Assembly: GCF_040655075.1 (NCBI RefSeq)
Contig: NZ_JBFAJC010000014.1
Coordinates: forward strand, 154,345 to 218,344
Length of the DNA stretch: 64,000 nucleotides
Direction: 5' to 3'
Source of the DNA: Actinoallomurus sp040655075
GTDB lineage: Bacteria; Actinomycetota; Actinomycetes; Streptosporangiales; Streptosporangiaceae
In this document: positions 55,466-64,000 of the stretch, one piece after another
Layout: the number at the start of each line of letters is the position of its first letter
How positions within the stretch are numbered: the first letter of the stretch is position 1
The notes under the pieces: model-generated
Told to the model about the DNA's origin: nothing
The model's database searches: none
Seen by the model: the letters and a program-made list of their open reading frames with translations, nothing else
Program-made: the position numbers and the translations under genes

Positions 55466-55580
55466 GTACATGTCCCGAACCCGCAGACCCGCACCGACCT
55501 GTCCCAGTCCATGCGGGGTGAGGCCTTCGCCAACGCCTCCTACCGGCTGTACGCCGACCAGGCTCGGCAGGCTCAATCCG
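55466..55580 (+). pseudogene. Rubrerythrin-like N-terminal fragment
   Basis: The plus-strand frame has RTDLSQSMRGEAFANASYRL followed by YADQARQ, the first helix of actinobacterial ferritin-like rubrerythrins with the first Glu ligand. It breaks off at 55575, exactly where the convergent ACP gene ends. The rest of the gene is gone. Confidence 0.5.
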
Positions 55581-55815
55581 CTTCGGTAAGGAAGGTCACG
55601 CCGTCCTCGATCGTCGCCAAACGCGGGTAGTCGTCCTCCTCGATACGGCGGCCGCACCTGTCGCTGAGAGCCTCGACGAAGGAGAGGAAGTCCAGAGAGT
55701 CCAGTTCGAGAGACTCGCGCAGGTCGCTGTCGGTGCCCAGCTCCGCGAGGTCGGTACCCGGCACGATCTCCGCCAGGACCTCTTCGATCATTTGCTGCGC
55801 CTCGTCGGGCGTCAT
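55573..55815 (-). CDS. Acyl carrier protein
   Basis: An 80-residue carrier protein. LRESLELDSLDFLSFVEALS holds the phosphopantetheine Ser40. ATG overlaps the stop of the E2 gene (ATGA), so it is the last gene of the acetyl-CoA/pyruvate dehydrogenase operon. A carrier protein here is unusual and suggests acetyl or acyl groups from this operon are handed to lipid or secondary metabolism. Confidence 0.9.
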   Translation of the reverse strand: MTPDEAQQMIEEVLAEIVPGTDLAELGTDSDLRESLELDSLDFLSFVEALSDRCGRRIEEDDYPRLATIEDGVTFLTEAD

Positions 55816-57185
55816 GACAGCTCCTCCGGTCGTTGCAGAAGCCGCGCGACCGCCTGCAGGTAGCGTCCGCCCGTGTATCCGTCGGTGGCCCGGTGGTCGG
55901 CCGCGAGGGTCGCGGACACCACCGGCCGTACGGCGATGGCTCCATCGATCGCCCACGGGCGTTCGAGGATCGCGCCGAAGCCGACGAGCGCCACTTGGGG
56001 CGAGTAGATCACCCCATGAACCGACTCGACGCCCTGGTCGCCGAGATTGGTGACGGTGATGGTGGCGTCCGTGAGTTCCGAACCACGCAGCCGTCCGGCG
56101 CGTGCCCTGGCTACGAGGTCACGAAGGTTTGACATGAGCTCAGGGAGGGGGAGATCGTCGGCGTCGTGCAGGGCCGGTGCGATGAGGCCGCCGCCGCCCA
56201 AGGAGATCGCCACGCCGAGGTGCACTCCGCCGGCTGGGACGAATGCGTCGTCGATCCAGAATCCGTTGAGGCTCGGAACCTCCCGTAGTGCGAGGGCCGC
56301 GGCCTTGAGCAACAGCGCGGAGGGGATCAGGCGGTCCTTGACCGGCACCTTGCGGTTTCGCTGCCGCGTCCATTCGAGGGCGCGGGTCAGGTCGACGGTG
56401 TCGGCCAGGTAGTAGTGCGGGATCTCCCGGTTGGACCTGGACATGGCGCGGGCGATCGCCTGGCGCATGGACGCTGTGCGATCGGGGGGGACCGCCTCGG
56501 TGGGCCGTGACTCGCGGACGGCCTGCCGAGCGGCCTCGGCCGCGGTCCGCACGTCCTCGGCGCGGACGACCACGCCGTAACCGCTGCCGGTCACGGTGGC
56601 CAGGTCGACGCCGAGTTCGGCGGCGAGCCTGCGCGCCAGCGGCGATGCCTTGACGCGTGCCGGGGTGGCGCGTTCGACGTCCTCTCGGGTGATCTCGCCG
56701 GCCGGCCCGGTCCCTCGGATCGTCTCCAGTTCCACTCCACGCTGATGGGCGAGATGCCGGATCAGCGGTGAGGAGACCTTCGGCCGTGCCGTCGGCGCTC
56801 GCTTCCCGGTCTGCGGAGCGGGCGCCCCTCGGGGTGCTCGGCGTGGGCGGCGCTCGGCGGACGGCCGTGCGGGGCCGGTCACGGGCTCCGGCGCCGCTGC
56901 GGGCGGGACGACCCGTGGCGCCGCGGCCCGTTCCGGCGCGAGCGCGGGACCGGCCTCGGTGATCGTGGCGAGCGTGGTGCCGACCGGGACGCGTGTACCC
57001 GGTTCCACGAGGAGTTCCCCGACGGTTCCGGTGTCGAAGCACTCGACCTCGACGGTGGACTTGTCGGTCTCGACGACGGCGACGATGTCGCCTTTCCGGA
57101 CCTGGTCGCCGGGACGGACCAGCCATTCGGTGAGCGTGCCGACCTCCATGTCGGCGCCGAGTGAGGGCATCCGAAACTCAGGCAT
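55812..57185 (-). CDS. Dihydrolipoamide acyltransferase (E2) with two subunit-binding domains
   Basis: A 457-residue E2. An N-terminal lipoyl domain has ETDKSTVEV (Lys42). After a Pro/Ala-rich linker come two peripheral-subunit-binding domains: SPLIRHLAHQRGVELETIRG and SPLARRLAAELGVDLATVTG. The catalytic domain ends in HRATDGYTGGRYL (His about 431). E2 transfers the acyl group to CoA. It is preceded by E1 beta with an overlap and followed by the ACP gene. No E3 gene is in the operon. Confidence 0.93.
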   Translation of the reverse strand: MPEFRMPSLGADMEVGTLTEWLVRPGDQVRKGDIVAVVETDKSTVEVECFDTGTVGELLVEPGTRVPVGTTLATITEAGPALAPERAAAPRVVPPAAAPEPVTGPARPSAERRPRRAPRGAPAPQTGKRAPTARPKVSSPLIRHLAHQRGVELETIRGTGPAGEITREDVERATPARVKASPLARRLAAELGVDLATVTGSGYGVVVRAEDVRTAAEAARQAVRESRPTEAVPPDRTASMRQAIARAMSRSNREIPHYYLADTVDLTRALEWTRQRNRKVPVKDRLIPSALLLKAAALALREVPSLNGFWIDDAFVPAGGVHLGVAISLGGGGLIAPALHDADDLPLPELMSNLRDLVARARAGRLRGSELTDATITVTNLGDQGVESVHGVIYSPQVALVGFGAILERPWAIDGAIAVRPVVSATLAADHRATDGYTGGRYLQAVARLLQRPEELS

Positions 57186-58170
57186 CGCCGTCCACCACCC
57201 GGTGGACCGCGGCGACGATGTCCGTGGTCTGCGGGACTGCGGCCTCCTCCAGATGCCTCGCGTACGGAATGGGGACCTCGGCGGTGCAGACCCGCTCCAC
57301 CGGCGCGTCGAGGTCGTAGAAGGCCTGCTCGACGATTCGGGTCGTGATCTCGGCGGACAGGCTTCCCGAACGCCAGCCCTCGTCGACCACGACGGCGCGG
57401 TGCGTGCGCCGGACCGAGCCGATGACGGTCGCGTCGTCGAGCGGGCGGAGGGTGCGCAGGTCGATCACCTCCGCCTCGATTCCGTCGGCGGACAGTTCAT
57501 CGGCGGCGGTCAGGGTCTTGCCGAGAGTGCCGCCGTAGGTGATCACGCTGACGTCCCGGCCGGGCCTGCGCACGGCCGCGCTGTCGATGTCGACGGCGGT
57601 CGCGTCGGTGGGCAGTTCCCCGGCCATGGTGTACAGCGACCCGTGTTCGAAGACGAGAACGGGATCGGGGTCCTGGAGTGCGGTCCAGAGCATCCCGCGG
57701 GCGTCTTCGAGCGTCGCCGGGGCCACGATGCGCAGGCCGGGGATGTGGGCGTACCAGCCTTCGAGGCTGTGGGAGTGCTGGGCGGCGAGTTGCCGGCCCG
57801 CGCCCGTGGTCATGCGGATCACCAGCGGGACGCTGAGCTGCCCGCCGGACATGTGCAGCAGCGTTGCGGCGTTGTTGAGGATCTGGTCGAGGGCGAGCAG
57901 GCTGAAGTTGACCGTCATGATCTCGACGATCGGCCGCATCCCGGCGAGGGCGGCGCCGATCCCGGCGCCGACGAACGCCGACTCCGACAGCGGCGTATCG
58001 CGGATGCGTTCGGGTCCGAACTCCTCCAGCAGGCCGAGGCTGACCGCGAAGCAGCCGCCGTACCGGCCGACGTCCTCGCCCATGAGGAAGACGCGTTCGT
58101 CGCGAAGCAGGGCGTCGCGCAGCGCGGCGCGCATCGCCTCCCGATAGGTGATCTTGAGCGGTTCGCTCAT
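57178..58170 (-). CDS. Pyruvate (or 2-oxoacid) dehydrogenase E1 beta
   Basis: A 330-residue E1 beta: LMGEDVGRYGGCFAVSLGLL, DTPLSESAFVGAGIGAALAG, PIVEIMTVNFSLLALDQILN, QHSHSLEGWYAHIPGLRIVA and VVVDEGWRSGSLSAEI. Substrate (pyruvate or branched-chain) is not fixed by sequence; the acetyl-CoA synthetase upstream favours pyruvate. ATGA overlap with E1 alpha. Confidence 0.93.
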   Translation of the reverse strand: MSEPLKITYREAMRAALRDALLRDERVFLMGEDVGRYGGCFAVSLGLLEEFGPERIRDTPLSESAFVGAGIGAALAGMRPIVEIMTVNFSLLALDQILNNAATLLHMSGGQLSVPLVIRMTTGAGRQLAAQHSHSLEGWYAHIPGLRIVAPATLEDARGMLWTALQDPDPVLVFEHGSLYTMAGELPTDATAVDIDSAAVRRPGRDVSVITYGGTLGKTLTAADELSADGIEAEVIDLRTLRPLDDATVIGSVRRTHRAVVVDEGWRSGSLSAEITTRIVEQAFYDLDAPVERVCTAEVPIPYARHLEEAAVPQTTDIVAAVHRVVDGDA

Positions 58171-59140
58171 GACGGCCCGCCCGGCCGGCTGTAGACGAAA
58201 CGGGTGAGGTCCTCGACCGGCTCCAGCGGGGCCGCTTCGGCGAACTCCACGGCTTCGGAGATCTCGGCTGCCACCTCCTTGTCGATCAGTTCCAGGTCGG
58301 TGTGGGAGATCTTCTCGCGCCGTACCAGGGCGTCGATCGGGTCGCGGCGCTTCCACTCCTCGATCTCGGCCTTGTCCCGGTACCGGTCAGGGTCGTACAT
58401 GGAATGGGCGCGGAACCGGTAGGTGCGCAGCTCTAGGAAGTGCGGGCCGCCCCCTTCACGTACGGCCTCGGCGGCGTGGCGTGCCGCGTCCTCGACGGCG
58501 ACGACGTCCATGCCGTCGACCGGCCAGGCCGGGATCTCGTACGTCGCGGCGCGCACCGCCAGGTCGGTCTCCTTGTGTTCGACCGCCAGCGCGGTGCCCA
58601 TGGCGTAGAGGTTGTTCTCGCAGCAGAACAGAACGGGCAGCTCCCACAGCGCGGCGAGGTTGAGGCACTCGTGGAACTCCCCCTCGGCGACGGCGCCGTC
58701 ACCGAAGAAGCAGGCGGTGACCCGTCGGTCGCCGCGCAGCCTGTCGGCCAGGGCGAGGCCGATCGCGAGCGGCAGGCCGCCGCCGACGATGGCGTTGCCG
58801 CCGTAGAAGCGCCGGTCGACGTCGAACAGATGCATGGATCCGCCTCGGCCGTGGCTGCAGCCAGAGGTGCGGCCGTACATCTCCGCCATGATCGAGTTCG
58901 CGGGGACCCCGCGGGCCAGCGCGTGGCCATGCTCACGGTAGGTGGAGACGACGTTGTCCTCGTCGGTGAGCGCCTGCAGTGCGCCGACGGCGACGGCCTC
59001 CTCCCCGATGTAGAGGTGGAGGAAGCCGCGGATCTTGGCGGCGCTGTACAGCTCGACGCACTTCTCCTCGAACCGGCGGATGAGCAGCATCTGCCGCAAC
59101 AGGTCCTTGCGGTGCTCCGCGACCGCCCCCTTGGCACGCG

Positions 59141-59144
<4 letters not shown>
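58167..59144 (-). CDS. Pyruvate dehydrogenase E1 alpha
   Basis: A 325-residue thiamine-diphosphate subunit: RRFEEKCVELYSAAKIRGFL, HLYIGEEAVAVGALQAL, SGCSHGRGGSMHLF, and the ThDP motif GDGAVAEGEFHECLNLA ending in ENN. YRFRAHSMYDPDRYRDKAEI carries the regulatory loop. Its ATG overlaps the acs stop. Confidence 0.94.
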
Positions 59145-60904
<1,760 letters not shown>

Positions 60905-60989
60905 GGCCACGCCTCCGTTTCGCGGCGACAACACTCACACTTCTCAAGGGAGTACCCACCTGACCAGGGCCGTTCGTCGGCCATGCCGA

Positions 60990-61003
60990 CGACCGAAGGT
61001 CCT
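60990..61003. promoter_or_regulatory. DosR-like box before the acsA-pdh-acp operon
   Basis: CGACCGAAGGTCCT; GGACC/GGTCC-like arms around GAA, in the 108-base gap between the MBL-fold gene and acsA. Confidence 0.65.
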
Positions 61004-61012
61004 TGTTCCGCG

Positions 61013-61609
61013 TCACGGACGGTAGGTGCGCCCCTCTACTCCCCATTCGCCGTAAGGCGGTCGTTGTCCCGCGTCGATGGCGCGGATCGAGGGACGGCCT
61101 ATGTGCGCGAAGACGAGCCTGCGCACGCCGTGGCGACGGGCCCGCTCGGCCGTTTCGATGACCGGCGCATGGCCGCCGACGCCGCCGCCGAATCGGATCG
61201 GCCGCCGCCATCCGGCAGCGTCGGCGAACATGATGTCGGCGCCGTCCGCCCACGCCGGGAACTCCCAGAACTCCGGTGCCCACACCGCGCGCCGTCCGGC
61301 GCCCTGAATCAGGTAGCCGAATGTGAGATGGGACGTGTGGGCCACGCGAAGAGGAATGATGCTCAGGCGCCCGCAGGTGAATTCCGCGACGGCGGGCTCC
61401 AGTCCGCCGAGGGCCCGGCAACGCCGCCTGATACCGGGCATCAACTCCGCCCGCTCATCGCATACGAGCCAGGCGTCCAACGGCGGCTGCGGCGTGCTCG
61501 CCCCTCCCCCGTCCAGCATGACGCGGCACCGACCGCGCCTGACCAGCAACCCGGCAGGCCGATAACGCGGTGAGTTCATCGCCCCGAGCCCGACGAGCGT
61601 CAGATACAT
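61013..61609 (-). CDS. Metallo-beta-lactamase-fold protein
   Basis: A 198-residue protein resembling small MBL-fold hydrolases: YLTLVGLGAMNSPRYRPAGL, LLVRRGRCRVMLDGGG, VAHTSHLTFGYLIQG, EFPAWADGADIMFADAAGW, GGHAPVIETAERARRHGVRR, and FAHIGRP. The classical HxHxDH motif is not present in standard form, so metal use is uncertain. Start at ATG 61609 chosen because the fold begins there. It follows the CBS-BON gene. Confidence 0.7.
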   Translation of the reverse strand: MYLTLVGLGAMNSPRYRPAGLLVRRGRCRVMLDGGGASTPQPPLDAWLVCDERAELMPGIRRRCRALGGLEPAVAEFTCGRLSIIPLRVAHTSHLTFGYLIQGAGRRAVWAPEFWEFPAWADGADIMFADAAGWRRPIRFGGGVGGHAPVIETAERARRHGVRRLVFAHIGRPSIRAIDAGQRPPYGEWGVEGRTYRP

Positions 61610-61667
61610 GGCCGCCGTATGGCAGACATCTGCTACGAGGTCTCTCTTCAAACCGGCCTACGGCCGA

Positions 61668-62267
61668 TCACTGGTGGTGGACGACACGTACGACGCCGGG
61701 CACGGTCCGCGCGATCACGTCGGCGATCCGCGCCGTCCTGTCGTCGCCGTCGCCGCCCAGTTCGACGATGCCATCGTGGACCGCCACCCGCGTGGCCGCC
61801 GTCTCGGCGGACAGTTCCTTAAGAGCCCTCAGCACATCGTCACGGATCCGCTCGTCCCCGTGGGTCAGGATTCCCATCAGGTCGCGTCGGCTGACGATGC
61901 CGGCCACGCCGTCGCCACGCATGACGGGAACGCTCTTCACCCCGGTCGTCATCATCAGGTCGACAAGCCGCAGGACGTCGTCGGTCGCCCGGACGGTCCG
62001 CACATTCGGAGTCATGACCTCCTCCACTACCGTCGGCGGCTGCGACTCCGCCTCCGCCGCCGGTCGAAGATAGGCCCGCGGGTCCGCCTCGAACTCCCCG
62101 CGCAGTAGGTCCATCTCGCTGACGATCCCGACCATCCGCCCCGCTTCGTCGACCACCGGAGCGGCCGTAATGTCCCGCTCGTACAGCAGACGAACCGCCT
62201 GCTTCACCGTCCATTCCCGTGGCACCGTCACCACAGGCGTCGTCATCACCTCGCAGACCAGCATCAT
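61668..62267 (-). CDS. CBS-pair protein with BON domain
   Basis: A 199-residue protein: a CBS pair (VCEVMTTPVVTVPREWTVKQ, ITAAPVVDEAGRMVGIVSEM, EEVMTPNVRTVRATDDVLRL, VKSVPVMRGDGVAGIVSRRD) followed by a BON domain (ATRVAVHDGIVELGG, VPGVVRVVHHQ). It would sense adenylates and perhaps associate with membranes. ATG at 62267 after GGAGGTGGTA. Confidence 0.93.
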   Translation of the reverse strand: MMLVCEVMTTPVVTVPREWTVKQAVRLLYERDITAAPVVDEAGRMVGIVSEMDLLRGEFEADPRAYLRPAAEAESQPPTVVEEVMTPNVRTVRATDDVLRLVDLMMTTGVKSVPVMRGDGVAGIVSRRDLMGILTHGDERIRDDVLRALKELSAETAATRVAVHDGIVELGGDGDDRTARIADVIARTVPGVVRVVHHQ

Positions 62268-62314
62268 TACCACCTCCCGCCTTCATCGCACCCGTCGGCG
62301 CCGCCGGGCGCCAG

Positions 62315-62329
62315 AGGCCGAAGGTCCCC
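62315..62329. promoter_or_regulatory. DosR-like box before CBS-BON gene
   Basis: AGGCCGAAGGTCCCC, 48 bases before the minus-strand start. Confidence 0.6.
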
Positions 62330-62815
62330 GAGGCGCGGCCATGCGTACTCGCGGTCCTTCGCGCGGCCGAAGCGGAATTCCTCCGCTCCCGGCCACCGAG
62401 CGACACCGCCTGTCATTCGAGGTCGAATGTGGAACCGGGTTTCAAGGGCGCGGCCCTCGGATGTCCTTCCGCAACCGGCCACCGAAGGTGCCGTGGTCGC
62501 GGGCGCCGAGCCGCTCGGCGATCCTTCGCATCCCCCAGCTGGGCATCGATGATGCGGTGACCCGCCTTCGCGAGCGATTCCCCAACGTTCGCCGACCACC
62601 ACCGGCGTCGTCGCCGACCCTGCATCCACCTCAACCTCTTCTGTTCACTTCTACCCCACCAGCGGCGACGCCGTTCGGGCAGGGATCAACGGCCCGATCC
62701 GGCTGCCATCGGCCCTGCGGCACCTGACCGCCACGGCAACGCGCCAGAGCCGACGCGCCAGTTGGCGCCGCGCGGTTCGGTGCCCACCGACGAGCGGCGA
62801 ACGGGCAGGTCACCA

Positions 62816-62829
62816 GGGACCGAAGTCCT
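62816..62829. promoter_or_regulatory. DosR-like box before Hsp20 gene
   Basis: GGGACCGAAGTCCT, arms GGGAC/GTCCT around CGAA, 81 bases before the GTG start. In mycobacteria the corresponding hspX gene is the classic DosR target. Confidence 0.8.
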
Positions 62830-62910
62830 CCGACGCGAGGGAAGTCCGCCTCTAGGGCCCGGCCCGCAATTCGGCTGGAATAAAGGTGCAGTCGAGTTGA
62901 GGAGGATTCC

Positions 62911-63318
62911 GTGGGAACACCAGCCCGCAGAGAAACCAGACTTCCTGATCTCTTTGACCTGTTCGAGACGCCGTTCACCACGCTGCGGCCCTTCACCGCC
63001 CAGGCCATCCGGATCGAGGACTACGTCGACGAGGACAAGTACGTCATCCGAGCCGAGCTTCCCGGCGTCGACCCGGACCATGACGTGGAGATCAGCATCT
63101 CGCGGGGCATCCTGATGATCCGGGCCGAGCGGAAGGAAGAACACGAGGGACCCCGTCATTCGGAATTCCGGTACGGCTCCTACGAACGCCATATCCGGCT
63201 GCCGGAGAACGCGCGCGAAGACGAGATCAAGGCGACGTGCGACAAGGGTGTCCTGACGATCATCGTGCCGCTCCAGGAGGCCAAAGAGGCCACCCGACGG
63301 ATCAACATCGAGGGCTGA
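62911..63318 (+). CDS. Hsp20/alpha-crystallin small heat-shock protein
   Basis: A 135-residue chaperone of the HspX type: LPDLFDLFETPFTTLRPFTA, then the crystallin domain (RIEDYVDEDKYVIRAELPGV, EISISRGILMIRAERK, YGSYERHIRLPEN, KGVLTIIVPL). It holds unfolding proteins without ATP. GTG start after GAGGAGG. The DUF1918 gene follows 39 bases later and is probably co-transcribed. Confidence 0.95.
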   Translation: MGTPARRETRLPDLFDLFETPFTTLRPFTAQAIRIEDYVDEDKYVIRAELPGVDPDHDVEISISRGILMIRAERKEEHEGPRHSEFRYGSYERHIRLPENAREDEIKATCDKGVLTIIVPLQEAKEATRRINIEG

Positions 63319-63357
63319 GCCACGCCTGGCCGGGGCGTAGCGGATGTAGGAGGAATC

Positions 63358-63561
63358 ATGCGAGCTGTTGCCGGGGACGCACTGGTGGTCAAGAGTCGAC
63401 ACGTCGGTGACGAGGTCCGCAAGGGCGTCATTATTGAAGTGCATGGAAAGAACGGCGCACCGCCTTATCTGGTCCGATGGAAGGACGGCCACGAGAGCAT
63501 CTTCTTCCCTTCCGGCGATACGCTGGTCGAGCACCTTCCCGTCCAGCAGAAGGCGCGATAG
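63358..63561 (+). CDS. DUF1918 small protein
   Basis: A 67-residue protein: GDALVVKSRHVGDEVRKGVI, PPYLVRWKDGHESIFFPSGD. The family is widespread in actinobacteria and has an SH3-like barrel; function unknown. ATG with AGGAGGAA upstream. Confidence 0.92.
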   Translation: MRAVAGDALVVKSRHVGDEVRKGVIIEVHGKNGAPPYLVRWKDGHESIFFPSGDTLVEHLPVQQKAR

Positions 63562-63697
63562 CCGGCGTGGAACGCCCCGCGAAGGCCGGTGATCCGCAGC
63601 ACGCCGCTCGGCACAGCCGCGAAGGGGACTCCATCGGAACCCCGGGATAAAGGGCGAACGGTGGGGAGGTGAGCGGCGTGCCGGGCGGCTCTGTCAT

Positions 63698-63793
63698 GGA
63701 TCGGCCGCCGCGCTCCACGCGCACGGAGCGGACGTAGTGATCACGGATCTGTCCGAGATGGGACCACACCAAGAGCCGGCCATGGTGGGACGG
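63698..63793 (+). pseudogene. C-terminal fragment of a HAD (beta-phosphoglucomutase-like) gene
   Basis: The frame reads GSAAALHAHGADVVITDLSE and EPAMVG, parallel to the end of the HAD protein at 31510-32256 (ATLRGHGADVVVTDLSQ, EPAMA). Only ~30 residues remain and the frame runs on without the normal stop. Confidence 0.6.
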
Positions 63794-64000
63794 TCACGGC
63801 CGTACGAGTTGATCACTCAGCGGGCTGATCACATGGAGGGCACGGCGCCCACGAACATGTCGTCCACGTCGTAGGCGAGGCGCGGGTTCGTCGAACACGA
63901 CGCCTTCCTCGAGCCGCTTGCGGAATCGGATCTCCTGTTCGGCGTCGCTGACCGAGAACCAGTACTTGCAGAGCACGATGCCGTCCTCGACGAGCAGCCG
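63794..64000 (-). CDS. PPK2-family polyphosphate kinase, 3' part with aberrant end (5' end outside window)
   Basis: The minus-strand frame enters from the right with RLLVEDGIVLCKYWFSVSDA followed by EQEIRFRKRLE, a PPK2 signature. PPK2 proteins then normally continue with a WKLSPMD-type helix and a DEMF segment. Here homology stops after FRKRLEE and an Arg-rich tail runs to a stop at 63794. The gene is therefore probably truncated by a rearrangement. PPK2 interconverts polyphosphate and nucleotides. Confidence 0.65.
   Translation of the reverse strand, partial: RLLVEDGIVLCKYWFSVSDAEQEIRFRKRLEEGVVFDEPAPRLRRGRHVRGRRALHVISPLSDQLVRP

Larger units (their letters stand above)
62268..62910. other. 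Intergenic region between divergent CBS-BON and Hsp20 genes
   Basis: 643 bases without a supported gene. It holds boxes for both genes and the promoter cassette shared with 52850-52990. A plus-strand stretch near 62530-62580 (DDAVTRLRERFPNV) may be a relic of a small three-helix protein. Confidence 0.5.

Overview
The window is high-GC DNA with GTG/TTG starts, Gly-Ala-Arg-rich proteins, an Rrf2 regulator, an IdeR-type iron box and DosR-like boxes. This points to a filamentous actinobacterium, most likely a Streptosporangiales or Streptomyces relative (inference; no rRNA or tRNA is present to confirm it).

Left part, 1-22 kb, is an accessory mosaic. It starts inside a very large RHS/YD-repeat protein with a Hint domain and a variable tail. 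Then come a DinB-fold protein, a pair of head-to-head genes (AraC regulator and TSUP permease) that have both lost their 5' ends, and a decayed stretch with two frameshifted genes. Next are an SRPBCC protein, a PP2C phosphatase-Ser/Thr kinase fusion, an APH-fold kinase, a membrane XRE regulator carrying a DUF2690-like domain and a secreted DUF2690-like protein. An Rrf2-SDR-SnoaL module with two visible operators follows, and then an iron-repressible EfeUO-EfeB ferrous iron uptake operon.

Centre, 22-30 kb, is a complete nine-gene A/V-type ATPase operon on the minus strand (order G-C-I-K-F-E-A-B-D), with most genes overlapping.

Right part, 29.5-64 kb, looks like a dormancy or hypoxia island. 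It holds universal stress proteins, CBS proteins, an Hsp20, a long-form ribosome hibernation factor, FtsH, PCM, archease and RtcB, a DUF1876 protein, PEP synthase and an FBP aldolase/phosphatase with an internal deletion. It also has an acetyl-CoA synthetase-pyruvate dehydrogenase-ACP operon, an ACP-acyl-AMP ligase-acyltransferase fusion, a GAF-SpoIIE phosphatase whose GAF resembles DosS, and phosphoribosyltransferase/hydrolase proteins. At least a dozen intergenic copies of a dyad close to GGGACC-N-AAGTCCC (DosR/DevR-like) lie upstream of these genes, including the ATPase operon, which suggests one regulon. No DosR-type regulator gene is inside the window.

A second theme is decay. There are single-base frameshifts (DUF1963 gene, a hypothetical gene, hibernation factor, one USP, one hydrolase) and truncated remnants (M50 protease, CBS, HAD, rubrerythrin, F420-reductase-like, pentapeptide, XRE, PPK2 at the right edge). 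Either the island is eroding or the assembly has indel errors; reads would settle this.
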